Positions 41,854-51,105 of a stretch of DNA of 64,000 bases are shown piece by piece. The notes under the pieces are model-generated. The model was given only the letters and a program-made list of their open reading frames with translations. It was not told where the DNA came from and did not search any database. The DNA comes from Gluconacetobacter diazotrophicus PA1 5. Lineage in GTDB: Bacteria > Pseudomonadota > Alphaproteobacteria > Acetobacterales > Acetobacteraceae. Each line of letters begins with the position of its first letter. The first letter of the stretch is position 1. Position numbers and translations under genes: made by a program. The stretch lies in the NCBI RefSeq assembly GCF_000067045.1, contig NC_010125.1:3574001-3638000 (forward strand), in the 5' to 3' direction.

Positions 41854-43326
41854 ATGCGGTTCCTCTCTGTCCGGCGCATCGACCGGTCCTTTCGTCGCGG
41901 ACTGACGGCCTGCGCGCTCAGCACCCTTCTGCCGCATTGCATCCCCGCCGCACACGCGCAGGTGCTCGATAACGATATCGGCTCGGCCCCCAGCATCCGC
42001 GTCAGCACGCCGCTGCCCGCGGCGGCGTCGCTGACGACATCCGTTCCGCCCTTTTCCCAGCCCGAGGCGCTGTTTCCCAACCCGTTCGGGCTGACGAGAT
42101 ACCTGCGCGATCGCGGCATCAATTTCCTGTTCGACAACACCAACGAATTCGCGGGCGCGCTGACGCAGCCGACCCCCGGATTCCGGAATTATCGCCAGGG
42201 CGCCAGCAATGCCGGTCAGTACGCCAACGAACTGGACATCAACTGGGAGAAGCTGGCGGGCCTGGCCGGCTTTGCCACCCATGTCATCACGGTGGGGCGG
42301 TACGGCACCACCGCCAACCGCATGTTCGGCGACTGGCTGGACCACGCGTCGGAAGATTACGGCGGCGGCGGCAACGTCGCGGTGCATCTGGTGCTGGCCT
42401 ATGGCGAGGAAACCCTGTTCGGCGGCCGCCTGGCCATCGCGGCGGGGCGTATTCCCCTGGCGTCGGATTTCGCGGCCAGCCCGCTGTTCTGCAATTTCAT
42501 GAACGGCAGCATGTGCGGCCGCCCCAAGGGCATTACGGATTCGAACTACATGCCAGGCTATCCGGCCTCGACCTGGGGGTTCCGCGTCCGGGGCCGACCC
42601 ACCCGCGCCACCTATATCCAGACCGGTGTCTATCCGATGGAAAACGGCGTCTATGCCGTGGCCCAGCACCGCACCGGGTTCAAGTTCAACGGGTCCAACA
42701 TCCTGGGCTACACCATCCCCGTCGAAACGGGATGGGAACCCGTGTTCGGGCACGGCACGCTGCCCGGACATTACAAGGTCGGGGCGGCGGCGCTGGACGA
42801 ACCGATGCCCGACAACCTGTTCGACAACGACGGGCGGCCCTACGCGCTGAGCGGCCGCGCGCCGCGCATGCACAGCGCGGGATGGGAAAGCTGGGCGATG
42901 TTCGACCAGCGGCTCTATCACCCGAAAGGTGGCGGCAAGGATGCCGGAATCACGATGCTGACCGGCATCACCTATAACGATCCGCATACGTCACTGCGGA
43001 ACTACGTGGGCTATGTCGCCTTCCTGGACCGGGGTTTCTGGCCCTCGCGCCCCTTCGACACGATCGGCGCCGCGTTTACCTATACCAAAATCGACCGTGG
43101 GGTGTCGCTGACCGACGGGTACCTGATGAACGTGGGAAAGTCCCTGCCGAACCACGCGACCGGCATCCAGGGCCATGCCGAGGTGCTGGAAGTGAACTAC
43201 GCCATCCATGTCTGCCGTGGCGTGGTGTTCCAGCCGGTGTTCGAATATTATTTCAACCCCAACGCCCAGTCCAACCTGCGCAACGCCACGCTGCTGGGCT
43301 TCAAGAGCCATATCGAAATCCTGTGA
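41854..43326 (+). CDS. OprB family carbohydrate-selective porin
   Basis: A 490-residue outer-membrane protein of the OprB family, which passes glucose and other sugars. A signal peptide (to AAHAQ) leads to a beta-barrel with segments GINFLFDNTNEFAGAL, ELDINWEKLAGLAGF, AIAAGRIPLASDFAASPLFCNF, HRTGFKFNGSNILGYTIPVE and the C-terminal FEYYFNPNAQSNLRNATLLG. Such porins are common in acetic acid bacteria, where sugars are oxidised in the periplasm. ATG 41854 gives the signal peptide; a GTG at 41809 is also in frame. Confidence 0.93.
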   Translation: MRFLSVRRIDRSFRRGLTACALSTLLPHCIPAAHAQVLDNDIGSAPSIRVSTPLPAAASLTTSVPPFSQPEALFPNPFGLTRYLRDRGINFLFDNTNEFAGALTQPTPGFRNYRQGASNAGQYANELDINWEKLAGLAGFATHVITVGRYGTTANRMFGDWLDHASEDYGGGGNVAVHLVLAYGEETLFGGRLAIAAGRIPLASDFAASPLFCNFMNGSMCGRPKGITDSNYMPGYPASTWGFRVRGRPTRATYIQTGVYPMENGVYAVAQHRTGFKFNGSNILGYTIPVETGWEPVFGHGTLPGHYKVGAAALDEPMPDNLFDNDGRPYALSGRAPRMHSAGWESWAMFDQRLYHPKGGGKDAGITMLTGITYNDPHTSLRNYVGYVAFLDRGFWPSRPFDTIGAAFTYTKIDRGVSLTDGYLMNVGKSLPNHATGIQGHAEVLEVNYAIHVCRGVVFQPVFEYYFNPNAQSNLRNATLLGFKSHIEIL

Positions 43327-43372
43327 CCGGGCGCGCCGGTTCGTCGTCGGCGCGCCTCCGCAGAGACAGGCT

Positions 43373-44110
43373 TTACCCCTGCTGGTTCGGGTCGGTCATC
43401 TGCACGGGCGCGGTGGGGAACTTGCCCGATTTCGCGATCACTTCCGGGTCCTCGTTCGCCGCGGGCAGGTAGACATGCGGCAGCACGGCGTTCAGCCGGC
43501 TGGCAACCTGCTCGCTGATATCGACCTGCGGCCCATGCAGGACCGTGCCGCTGGACTGCACCACGATCGTCAGTCCGCGCGACTTCGCCACCGTGGCCAG
43601 AACCTGGTCCACCTCGCGCTGGACCTGGTTCAGCGCGATCTGGGTGTCTTCCTGCAGGATACGGTTGCGGTTGCCGAATTTCTGCCGGTCGGCCGCCAGG
43701 CGCTGCTGCAGCGCGCGCTGCTGGGCCTCGGCCTGGTCGCGGGGGGCATTCAGCATGCGCTGGCGCAGGGCCTGGATCTGTTCCTCCTCGGCTCGGACAT
43801 CGTGGATCAGCGCCTCGCGCCGGGTTCCCATTTCCTGCTCGACCTGCTGGACGGCGACGGACTGGCGCATGATCTCGTTGGTATCGAACACGCCGATCAC
43901 CGGCTGCGGCGGGCGGGCGCCCGCGGGCAGCGGGCCGAAATCGGGCACCGGGGGGGCCGGCAGCACGGGCGGGGGCCCACCGCCGGCCACACCGTCCTGG
44001 CTGGCCGCGGCCGGGGCGGGGGCGGCCGGCGCAGCGGCGGGCGCCAGGCCCGCGCCCATCGCGGCCGCGACGCACAGGCCGGCCAGAATCCGCCGGCCAA
44101 GCGGGGTCAT
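43373..44110 (-). CDS. OmpH/Skp family periplasmic protein
   Basis: A 245-residue exported protein. A signal peptide and Ala/Pro-rich linker (about residues 1-55) precede an OmpH-type region: VIGVFDTNEIMRQSVAVQQV, then a long charged coiled coil (about residues 105-170), closing with a strand pair (GLTIVVQSSGTVLHGP, DISEQVASRLNAVLP). Skp proteins hold outer-membrane proteins in the periplasm. Here it is not next to bamA, so it may be a dedicated relative. In-frame ATGs at 44149 and 44206 are alternative starts; the one given leads straight into the signal peptide. Confidence 0.8.
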   Translation of the reverse strand: MTPLGRRILAGLCVAAAMGAGLAPAAAPAAPAPAAASQDGVAGGGPPPVLPAPPVPDFGPLPAGARPPQPVIGVFDTNEIMRQSVAVQQVEQEMGTRREALIHDVRAEEEQIQALRQRMLNAPRDQAEAQQRALQQRLAADRQKFGNRNRILQEDTQIALNQVQREVDQVLATVAKSRGLTIVVQSSGTVLHGPQVDISEQVASRLNAVLPHVYLPAANEDPEVIAKSGKFPTAPVQMTDPNQQG

Positions 44111-44350
44111 CCCGGTCCGATGGCCAGGAACACGGGGAAAATCGATCATGGTCGCGGTCCGTGACAGTTGCATGGGGCGCGGCAGGGCGCGAAGCAGAAA
44201 GGACATGTCTTGTTGCCTAGCGGATCGCCAGGGACCTGAACAGTCCTCGACCGCCGGAAAGCGGGGCGCGCGATGCCGAACGGGACACAAAACCATGCGC
44301 CACCGGGCCGCGTTCCGGCACCACCCATCACCACGCGAAAGACAGCCCCG

Positions 44351-44749
44351 ATGACAACGCACTCCAGCCCTACCCGGACGCCACGGGCCGCCCTGCTGCG
44401 GACCGTCCTGCTGCCGGCCGCCCTGGCCATCCCCTGGGTCGCGCCCCTGGCTGCCCGGGCGGCCCCGCCGCCGGCCGCGCCCTCCCGGGCCGCACAGCCG
44501 CATTCCGCCTATCCCGACGGCACCGGCGATTCGCTCATCGACCGCCTGAACGCGGCGCAGACGGCCCCGAACTATCGCGGGCCGATCTATTATCCCGGCC
44601 AGGCGATTCCCCCGGCCCAGCCCACGGACGTCCAGGCGCTGCCGCCCACCGTGCCGCAGGTGGTGCCCCCGCCACCGGTGGGCGAACGCGCGCCCCTGCC
44701 GCCGATGGGGCCGCCCGTTCCCCCCTGCGCGGCGACATCATCGTGCTGA
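44351..44749 (+). CDS. Proline-rich exported protein, unknown
   Basis: A 132-residue frame with a signal-peptide-like N-terminus (RTVLLPAALAIPWVAPLAARA) followed by a low-complexity Pro/Ala region containing SLIDRLNAAQTAPNYRGPIY. No domain is recognised. It is divergent from the ompH-like gene. High GC can create such frames by chance, so the gene is plausible rather than certain. Confidence 0.45.
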   Translation: MTTHSSPTRTPRAALLRTVLLPAALAIPWVAPLAARAAPPPAAPSRAAQPHSAYPDGTGDSLIDRLNAAQTAPNYRGPIYYPGQAIPPAQPTDVQALPPTVPQVVPPPPVGERAPLPPMGPPVPPCAATSSC

Positions 44750-44860
44750 AGGCCCGAATGCCGGAACGCGGGTCATAATTTGGTTACAATTCAATCCTAC
44801 ACAGGCAGGTGTGACGCCGGTGCGTGATGCCAATGTTCCCGGCGTCACGCCCGCTGTTCC

Positions 44861-45334
44861 CTACAGCCGCCACACCAGCGGCGTATGCGACAGGAAGATC
44901 ACCCCCAGCCCCGATACGAACAGCATCTTCAGCACCAGGGGGCTGCCCACCGACACCAGCGCGTTCAGGGTCAGGATCTGCATGCAGGGATCGACCGGCC
45001 CGCGCCGCCGGCCATGCGCGTCGAAATCGACCGTCGTGGCGGCGCGGACCCGCCATTCCTGCCGCTGCCGCGCCTGCTCGGCCATGGAAATCCGCGCCTC
45101 CGCATACAGCGTGGCCACATAGCGATCCAGGTCCTCGACCCGGTACATCGCATTCCTGCCATGGCGTGCCGCCGGACGCGGGCCCGCATTCAGCAGGCCC
45201 AGGATCCGCAGCCGCCGCGCGGGAATGCCCAGGTAAAGCGCAGCATCCTCCAGCGGCAACATGCGCCGCAGGGGGAAGTGATGGACGGTCGCCGCACCGT
45301 CATCGGCGCCATCCACAGGGGAATGGCCGGTCAT
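44861..45334 (-). CDS. Helix-turn-helix protein with C-terminal membrane segment
   Basis: A 157-residue protein. The N-terminal half has a MerR/excisionase-type DNA-binding pattern: LPLEDAALYLGIPARRLRIL, then MYRVEDLDRYVATLYAEA. A basic stretch (RRRGPVD) leads to a C-terminal hydrophobic segment (VLKMLFVSGLGVIFL, about residues 135-150). It could be a membrane-tethered transcriptional regulator or a phage-type remnant. No partner gene is obvious: the divergent neighbour is the proline-rich ORF, and the xseA group lies upstream. Confidence 0.55.
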   Translation of the reverse strand: MTGHSPVDGADDGAATVHHFPLRRMLPLEDAALYLGIPARRLRILGLLNAGPRPAARHGRNAMYRVEDLDRYVATLYAEARISMAEQARQRQEWRVRAATTVDFDAHGRRRGPVDPCMQILTLNALVSVGSPLVLKMLFVSGLGVIFLSHTPLVWRL

Positions 45335-45490
45335 GATGGAACGATGTTGCCCCGCCCCGCCGACTGTCAATCAGAACCTGCGCCGCACGGCCGTTTCCCG
45401 ATAACGGTTGTGCGACCGGCCGGATTTCGCGCCTTCGGGCCTGCTCCGCGAATGCGGGCAGGACAGGCGGGAGCGGCCCGGAACAGGCGT

Positions 45491-45886
45491 CTACCGGCAC
45501 ACGTGCCGGTTTCCGTCGGCCCCGATATAGGTCCCGGTCAGCGGATCGAAACAGGCATTGGCGGTGCAGGCATTGCCCGAGGCCAGGGGCGCCGGGTTCA
45601 CCCTGGCGGCCATGGCCAGCCCCTCGCGCGCCGCGGCGCCGCACAGCGGCGTGTCGGCGGGGGCGGAGGGGTCGTTGACCAGTTGCGCCTCGTTCGCCGG
45701 CGGGGGCGTTTCGACCACCGTGCCAGGCGCGAATTGCAGCGGCGGCCGGCGGGCCGGCGCCGTCCGGGCCGTGGGCGGCACCGGCTGCGCCGCGCACCCC
45801 ATCAGGCACAGCACGGGCAGCAGCAGCACCGGCAGGAACAGGGCCGGCCGGGCACGCCCGGACGGCGAGAGGAGAAGCTGTTTCAA
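45491..45886 (-). CDS. Hypothetical lipoprotein downstream of xseA
   Basis: A 131-residue lipoprotein with lipobox CLMGC after a hydrophobic stretch (ALFLPVLLLPVLCLMGC). The rest is Pro-rich then ends in ACFDPLTGTYIGADGNRHVC with several cysteines. TTG 45886 was chosen because AAAGG lies ten bases upstream, inside the xseA stop region, which implies coupling to xseA. The family is unknown. Confidence 0.6.
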   Translation of the reverse strand: MKQLLLSPSGRARPALFLPVLLLPVLCLMGCAAQPVPPTARTAPARRPPLQFAPGTVVETPPPANEAQLVNDPSAPADTPLCGAAAREGLAMAARVNPAPLASGNACTANACFDPLTGTYIGADGNRHVCR

Positions 45887-45899
45887 GATCCGCTGCCTT

Positions 45900-47360
45900 T
45901 CAGATATCCAGCCGCCCCTGGGCGGCCTCGCCGGACCTGTCGGCGCGCACCGCCGCCTCGCCATCCGCGAAGATCAGCACCAGCCGGCCGCCCGGACGGA
46001 CGTCGGCGGCGCGGGTGACGGGCACCCCCGCCGGGTCGCGCACCAGGACATAGCCGCGTTCCAGCACCGCCATGGGCGACAACGACTCCAGCCGCCCGGC
46101 CAGCCCGGCCAGGTGGGCACGCCGCTCGCGCAGCATCGCCGCCAGCGGGGCCGGGCGCAGGCGCGTCCTGTCCGCCCGCGCGTGCCCGTCGCGCAGGGCC
46201 TGGCGCAGGCCGGATTGCAGGTGGCTGGCCGCCAGCGCCAGCCTGGCCCGGCGCGGGCCGGTCAGCAGGCTGGCGGACGGCATGGCCCGTTCCACCGCCA
46301 GCAGCGCCGCGCGCCGCCGCGCGACCAGCGCCGGCAGCGCCATGTCCAGCCGGTGGCCGCGATCGTCCAGCCGCATCCGCGCCGTGCCCAGCAGCGACGG
46401 CAGGTCGGGCAGACGGGCCGCCGCCCGGTCCAGCCGCAGCCGCAGCGTCTGCGTCAGGCGCGCCAGCCCGCTGGTCAGCCGGGCCGCGCGATGCCCCAGA
46501 TCGGCCACCAGCTCGGCCCTGGCCGGGGCCGCCAGTTCGGCCGCCGCCGTGGGGGTGGGCGCGCGCCGGTCCGACACGAAATCGATCAGCGTGGTGTCGG
46601 TTTCGTGCCCCACGGCGGAAATCAGCGGAATGCGGCACGCCGCCGCCGCCCGCAGCACCACCTCGTCGTTGAAGGCCATCAGGTCTTCCAGCGACCCGCC
46701 GCCGCGCGCGACGATCAGCACGTCGGGGCGCGGGATCGGCCCCCTGCCGTCGATGGCGTCGAACCCCGCGATGGCGGCGGCGATCTGCGCGGCCGCCGCC
46801 TCGCCCTGCACCGCGACCGGCCAGACCAGCAGCCGGCGGGGAAAGCGCCGCGCGATGGTGGTGCGGATATCGTGCATCACCGCCCCCTGGGCGGACGTCA
46901 CCACGCCGATCACGTCGGGCAGGAACGGCAGCGCCCGCTTGCCCGCCGCGTCGAACAGCCCCTCCGCCGCCAGCTTCAGCCGCAGCCGCTCGATCCGCGC
47001 CAGCAGCGCGCCCTCGCCCGCGTAGTCCAGCCGGTCGATGATCAACTGGTAGGACGAGCGTTCGCCATAGGACGAGATCTTGCCCGTCGCCACGACCTCG
47101 ACCCCGTTTTCCGGCTTCAGCCCCAGCCGCGACACCGACCCGCGCCACACCACCGAGGAGATCTTCCCCCCCTCGTCCTTCAGCGAGAAATAGAGATGCC
47201 CGGACGGATAGCGCTTGAATTCCGTGATCTCGCCGCGCACGCGCACCCGGCCGAACGTGCCCTCCAGCGTGCGCCGGATCGCCCCCGAAATCTCGGAGAC
47301 CGAATATTCGGGCACGTTGCCCGCCCCGGCCGTGCCGGAGTCGCGAAGAGGTTCGTCCAT
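45900..47360 (-). CDS. xseA: Exodeoxyribonuclease VII large subunit
   Basis: A 486-residue XseA, the large subunit of the single-strand-specific exonuclease VII. The N-terminal OB domain contains SVSEISGAIRRTLEG and GRVRVRGEITEFKR; the catalytic region has DVIGVVTSAQGAVMHDI, RGGGSLEDLMAFNDE and ISAVGHETDTTLIDFVSD, all highly typical. A long coiled coil follows and binds XseB. The gene is divergent from purD across an 81-base gap, and its stop overlaps the ribosome site of a small lipoprotein gene. No xseB was seen in the window. Confidence 0.96.
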   Translation of the reverse strand: MDEPLRDSGTAGAGNVPEYSVSEISGAIRRTLEGTFGRVRVRGEITEFKRYPSGHLYFSLKDEGGKISSVVWRGSVSRLGLKPENGVEVVATGKISSYGERSSYQLIIDRLDYAGEGALLARIERLRLKLAAEGLFDAAGKRALPFLPDVIGVVTSAQGAVMHDIRTTIARRFPRRLLVWPVAVQGEAAAAQIAAAIAGFDAIDGRGPIPRPDVLIVARGGGSLEDLMAFNDEVVLRAAAACRIPLISAVGHETDTTLIDFVSDRRAPTPTAAAELAAPARAELVADLGHRAARLTSGLARLTQTLRLRLDRAAARLPDLPSLLGTARMRLDDRGHRLDMALPALVARRRAALLAVERAMPSASLLTGPRRARLALAASHLQSGLRQALRDGHARADRTRLRPAPLAAMLRERRAHLAGLAGRLESLSPMAVLERGYVLVRDPAGVPVTRAADVRPGGRLVLIFADGEAAVRADRSGEAAQGRLDI

Positions 47361-47441
47361 CGCCACAGGGTATGATAGAGACGGCGTCCCCGGAAGCCTG
47401 AGTATGAACCAGGCCGGGCGTGAACTGTTGGAGCGGATGGG

Positions 47442-48722
47442 ATGCGGGTGCTGCTGGTCGGATCGGGCGGACGGGAACATGCGATGGCGGAAGCGATCGC
47501 GCGCTCGCCCAGGCTCGAGGCCCTGTTCATCGCCCCCGGCAACCCCGGCACGGCGGCGCTGGGCACCAACGTCGCCATCGCCGCCGACGACGTACCCGCC
47601 CTGGTCGCCCTGGCCCGGGCCGAGCGGATCGACCTGGTGGTGCCGGGCCCCGAGGCCCCGCTGGTCGCGGGCCTGGCCGACGCCTGCGCCCAGGCCGGCA
47701 TCCCCTGCGCCGGCCCCAGCCGCGCGGCGGCGGAACTGGAAGGCAGCAAGAGCTTCACCAAGGAAATCTGCGACGCGGCGTCCATCCCCACCGCGCGGTG
47801 GGAACGGTTCGACGCCGCCGCCCCGGCGCTGGACTTCGTCCGCCGTCGCGGCGCGCCGATCGTGATCAAGGCCGACGGGCTGGCGGCCGGCAAGGGCGTC
47901 GTCGTGGCCCAGACCGTGGCCGAGGCCGAGGAGGCGATCCGCGCCATGATGGACGACGCCGCCCTGGGCGAGGCCGGCCGGTCGGTGGTGATCGAGGAAT
48001 GCCTGACCGGCGACGAAATCTCGCTGTTCGCCTTCTGCGCCGACGATACCGCCGTGCTGATCGGCGCGGCGCAGGACCACAAGCGCATCGGCGAGGGCGA
48101 TACCGGCCCGAACACCGGCGGCATGGGCGCGGTGTCACCCCCCGCCGGGTTCGACCGCGCGCGGCAGGAAGCGGCGCTGGACCTGCTGGTCCGCCCGATG
48201 CTGGCCGAGATGGTCCGTCGCGGCACGCCGTTCCGGGGCGTGATCTTCGCCGGGCTGATGCTGACCGAAGACGGCCCCAAGCTGATCGAATACAATGTCC
48301 GCTTCGGCGACCCCGAGGCCCAGGCCCTGCTGATCCGCCTGCAATCCGACCTGCTGCCCGCCCTGGCCTCGGTCGCGGACGGCACGCTGGACGCGGCGGA
48401 CATCCGCTTTTCCGACGACCATTCCGTCAGCATCGTGCTGGCCGCGCGCGGCTATCCCGGCAGGCCCGCCGCCGGCGGCGTGATCGCGGGCCTGGAACAG
48501 GCCGGGGCGCTTCCGGGGGTGCACGTCTTCCATGCCGGCACCAGGCGCGACGACCAGGGCCGGATCGTGGCGGCGGGCGGGCGCGTGCTGACGGTCTGCG
48601 CCACCGGCCCCACCCTGGCCCAGGCCCGCGCCCGCGCCTATGACGGCGTGGCCGCCATCCGCTGGGACGACGCGGTCTGGCGCCGCGACATCGGCGAGCG
48701 GGCGCTGCGCGCCTCGTCCTGA
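47442..48722 (+). CDS. purD: Phosphoribosylamine-glycine ligase
   Basis: A 426-residue GAR synthetase, the second step of purine synthesis, using the amine made by PurF. The N-terminal Rossmann part starts MRVLLVGSGGREHAMAEAI; the ATP-grasp core has APIVIKADGLAAGKGVVV, GPNTGGMGAVSP and YNVRFGDPEAQALL. Length is typical. Start ATG 47442 follows GGAGCGG. It is transcribed away from xseA, and a stable hairpin follows the stop. Confidence 0.97.
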   Translation: MRVLLVGSGGREHAMAEAIARSPRLEALFIAPGNPGTAALGTNVAIAADDVPALVALARAERIDLVVPGPEAPLVAGLADACAQAGIPCAGPSRAAAELEGSKSFTKEICDAASIPTARWERFDAAAPALDFVRRRGAPIVIKADGLAAGKGVVVAQTVAEAEEAIRAMMDDAALGEAGRSVVIEECLTGDEISLFAFCADDTAVLIGAAQDHKRIGEGDTGPNTGGMGAVSPPAGFDRARQEAALDLLVRPMLAEMVRRGTPFRGVIFAGLMLTEDGPKLIEYNVRFGDPEAQALLIRLQSDLLPALASVADGTLDAADIRFSDDHSVSIVLAARGYPGRPAAGGVIAGLEQAGALPGVHVFHAGTRRDDQGRIVAAGGRVLTVCATGPTLAQARARAYDGVAAIRWDDAVWRRDIGERALRASS

Positions 48723-48725
48723 GCC

Positions 48726-48748
48726 ACGGCGGGAGAAATTCCCGCCGT
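48726..48748 (+). terminator. Hairpin after purD
   Basis: ACGGCGGGA (48726-48734) and TCCCGCCGT (48740-48748) form a 9-bp stem with a 5-base loop, four bases after the purD stop. There is no T run, so termination strength is uncertain. Confidence 0.5.
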
Positions 48749-49016
48749 CCGGAAACCATCCAGACCAAAACGCGTATTTTCGGATGTGGCTTTCCATTGG
48801 GGGAGTCATATCCGCGTATGCGCGTAACGATTCCGATCGCCAGGATATCCCGGATACGGGCCAACGCTCCCTGCGCGACAGGACGCCGCGTGGACCACCG
48901 ATATCCCGCGGACGCAACGCCGCCCTCTCCAGCAGAACCTGCACGTGTAGAGGCTGATTTTCCGGGACGACGTTTGCCGACCCCGTGCGGGGCCATAAAA
49001 TGGAAAGGCAATCATC

Positions 49017-49523
49017 ATGGCAACCCAGGACAAGACTCTGTCCGACGCGTTCTACGAAACGCTGAAGGACATCTATTTCGCCGAAAAGCAGATCCTGAAG
49101 GCGCTCCGCAGGTCGGTGCACGCCGCCCAGGCGCCGGATCTCAAGAAGGCGTTCGAAACCCACGCGACCGAGACCGCCACCCACGTCGAACGCCTGAACG
49201 ACGTCTTCGGCATCATCGGCCGCGCCCCCCGGGCCAAGACCTGCGAGGCAACGCAGGGCATCCTGGCCGAAATGGAGGAAGACCTCGAGGAATTCGGCTC
49301 GACCAAGGCGGCGGACGCCGTGCTGATCGGGTCCGCCCAGGCCATCGAACATTACGAGATCGCGCGCTATGGCACGCTCAGGGCGTGGGCCGCCGATCTC
49401 GGCCTGGACGATGCGGAAAAACTGCTGGCCGAAACCCTGGAAGAGGAGAAGCGGACCGACGCCCTGCTCTCCGAGATCGCGGAACGGGAAAGCAATCCGC
49501 AGGCCCAACGCCAGACGGCCTGA
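49017..49523 (+). CDS. DUF892/YciE-type ferritin-like protein
   Basis: A 168-residue four-helix ferritin-like protein of the YciF/YciE group (DUF892), linked to stress resistance. The family core is clear: LSDAFYETLKDIYFAEKQILKAL at the N-terminus, HATETATHVERLNDVF, and AIEHYEIARYGTLRAWAADLG, with the acidic and His residues that could bind a di-iron centre. Start ATG 49017 has GGAAAGG upstream. Nearby small proteins and an alcohol dehydrogenase suggest a stress-induced region; the regulator is not evident. Confidence 0.9.
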   Translation: MATQDKTLSDAFYETLKDIYFAEKQILKALRRSVHAAQAPDLKKAFETHATETATHVERLNDVFGIIGRAPRAKTCEATQGILAEMEEDLEEFGSTKAADAVLIGSAQAIEHYEIARYGTLRAWAADLGLDDAEKLLAETLEEEKRTDALLSEIAERESNPQAQRQTA

Positions 49524-49612
49524 CCCACCCGACACCAGGGACGAAGGGGGGTCGCCCGACGGGCGGCTCCCCGCGTCGCGCTATCACCATCATGCGAAGG
49601 ATCGCGCCGAAC

Positions 49613-49780
49613 ATGACGCTGAATACGGATATGCAGATCCCGGCCCACACATCGCCCACATGGCGCAACGCCGTCACGTCCGACCCGCCGGCCCCCTATC
49701 CGCCGGAGCAGCCGGCCCCGCCCCCGTCGCCCGACCAGCCGCCGCCGATGCCCAAGGACCCGGGAAACCCGCTGAACTGA
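49613..49780 (+). CDS. Small proline-rich protein, unknown
   Basis: A 55-residue frame ending in a Pro-rich run (PPEQPAPPPSPDQPPPMP). AAGGA lies 11-12 bases before ATG 49613; ATG 49592 is also in frame and would give 62 residues. There is no signal peptide or membrane segment. It resembles no family I know and may be a minor stress-region gene or a GC-driven frame. Confidence 0.35.
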   Translation: MTLNTDMQIPAHTSPTWRNAVTSDPPAPYPPEQPAPPPSPDQPPPMPKDPGNPLN

Positions 49781-49805
49781 GCGGAGCATCGGCTCGGGGC
49801 TTCAT

Positions 49806-50975
49806 TCAGGGTTTCATGACGACCTTGATGCATCCATCCCGCTTGTCGCGAAACGTCTTGTAGAGTTCGGGACCTTCTTCCAGCGAGGCCCGATGCGTGA
49901 TGACGAAGGACGGATCGATGTCGCCCTTCACGATCCGGTCCATCAGCATCGGCAGGTAGTGCTGCACGGGCGTCTGGGCCATGCGGAACGTCAGGCCCCG
50001 GTTGATGGCGGACCCCATCGGGATCTTGTCCAGAAGGCCGCCATAGACGCCGACGATCGAGACGGTCCCGAAATTCCGGCAGCACATGATGGCCTGCCGC
50101 AGCACATGGGGCCGGTCGGTACCCAGGAACGTCGCCGTCTTGATGCGGTCCACGACCGCGTCGATGCCGCTCCAGGTATCGGCCTCGGTGCCCACGGCAT
50201 CGATGCAGGCATCGGCGCCACGGCCCGCCGTCAGGTCCTGGATGCGGGGATAGACGTCCTCGGTCCTGAAATTGATCATCTCGGCTCCCCCGGCCTCGGC
50301 CAGGGCCAGCCGCTCGGGAACGGTATCGATCGCAAGGACGCGTTCGGCGCCCAGCAGGAAGGCGCTGCGGATCGCCATCTGTCCCACCGGCCCGCAGCCC
50401 CAGATCGCGATCGTCTGTCCGGGCTGGATATTGCAGAACTCCGCCGCCATGTAGCCCGTCGGAAAGATATCGGACAGGAACAGCGCCTGTTCGTCCGTCA
50501 AATGGTCCGGAACCTTGATCGGCCCGACATCGGCATAGGGAACGCGCAGATATTCCGCCTGCCCGCCCGCATAGCCGCCCAGCAGGTGGGAATACCCGAA
50601 CAGGCCGGCCGGCGAATGGCCCCACAGCTTCTCCGCCCTGGCATGATCGGGGTTGGTCCGCTCGCAGCCCGAGAAGAATCCCTTGCTGTAAAAGAAACAT
50701 TCCCCGCATGCGATGGTGAACGGTACCACCACGCGGTCGCCGACCTTCAGGTTTCCGGCGTCCTTGCCCACCTCCACCACCTCGCCCATGGTTTCATGGC
50801 CCAGGACGTCGCCATGGTGCATTTCCGGGATCATCCCGTCGAAGATATGCAGGTCCGACCCGCAGATCGCACACGCGGTCACCCGTATGATCGCGTCGCG
50901 GCTGTTTTCCAGGATCGGGTCCCGCACGCTTTCGCAGCGGATATCGCTCTTGCCGTGCCATACCAGGGCTTTCAT
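49806..50975 (-). CDS. Zinc-dependent alcohol dehydrogenase, formaldehyde dehydrogenase-like
   Basis: A 389-residue MDR-family dehydrogenase. Catalytic zinc ligands are Cys in CAICGSDLH and His in GHETMGEV. The structural-zinc loop reads [15 protein letters not shown], where the third of the usual four cysteines is replaced by Tyr, so structural zinc binding may be altered. The NAD-binding motif is [12 protein letters not shown]. It is closest in layout to the glutathione-independent formaldehyde dehydrogenase-like group ([26 protein letters not shown]). Substrate is unknown. Confidence 0.9.
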   Translation of the reverse strand: MKALVWHGKSDIRCESVRDPILENSRDAIIRVTACAICGSDLHIFDGMIPEMHHGDVLGHETMGEVVEVGKDAGNLKVGDRVVVPFTIACGECFFYSKGFFSGCERTNPDHARAEKLWGHSPAGLFGYSHLLGGYAGGQAEYLRVPYADVGPIKVPDHLTDEQALFLSDIFPTGYMAAEFCNIQPGQTIAIWGCGPVGQMAIRSAFLLGAERVLAIDTVPERLALAEAGGAEMINFRTEDVYPRIQDLTAGRGADACIDAVGTEADTWSGIDAVVDRIKTATFLGTDRPHVLRQAIMCCRNFGTVSIVGVYGGLLDKIPMGSAINRGLTFRMAQTPVQHYLPMLMDRIVKGDIDPSFVITHRASLEEGPELYKTFRDKRDGCIKVVMKP

Positions 50976-51105
50976 GGATCGTCTCCCTTTTCGCGGGCGG
51001 CGGCACGACGGCCGGCACGCATGGTCCGGCCGTCACAACATCGGCCGGCTGTCCGGCCGGGCGGCTCCTGATGCTGCGCGGGAAAGCGCTCGTCGTTCCT
51101 TTCCG

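Noticed and set aside
45874-45890. A partial match to the mgtC-flanking repeat (GCTGTTTCAAG) at the lipoprotein start
   Set aside because: Only about 10 bases match, it lies in coding sequence and has no partner.
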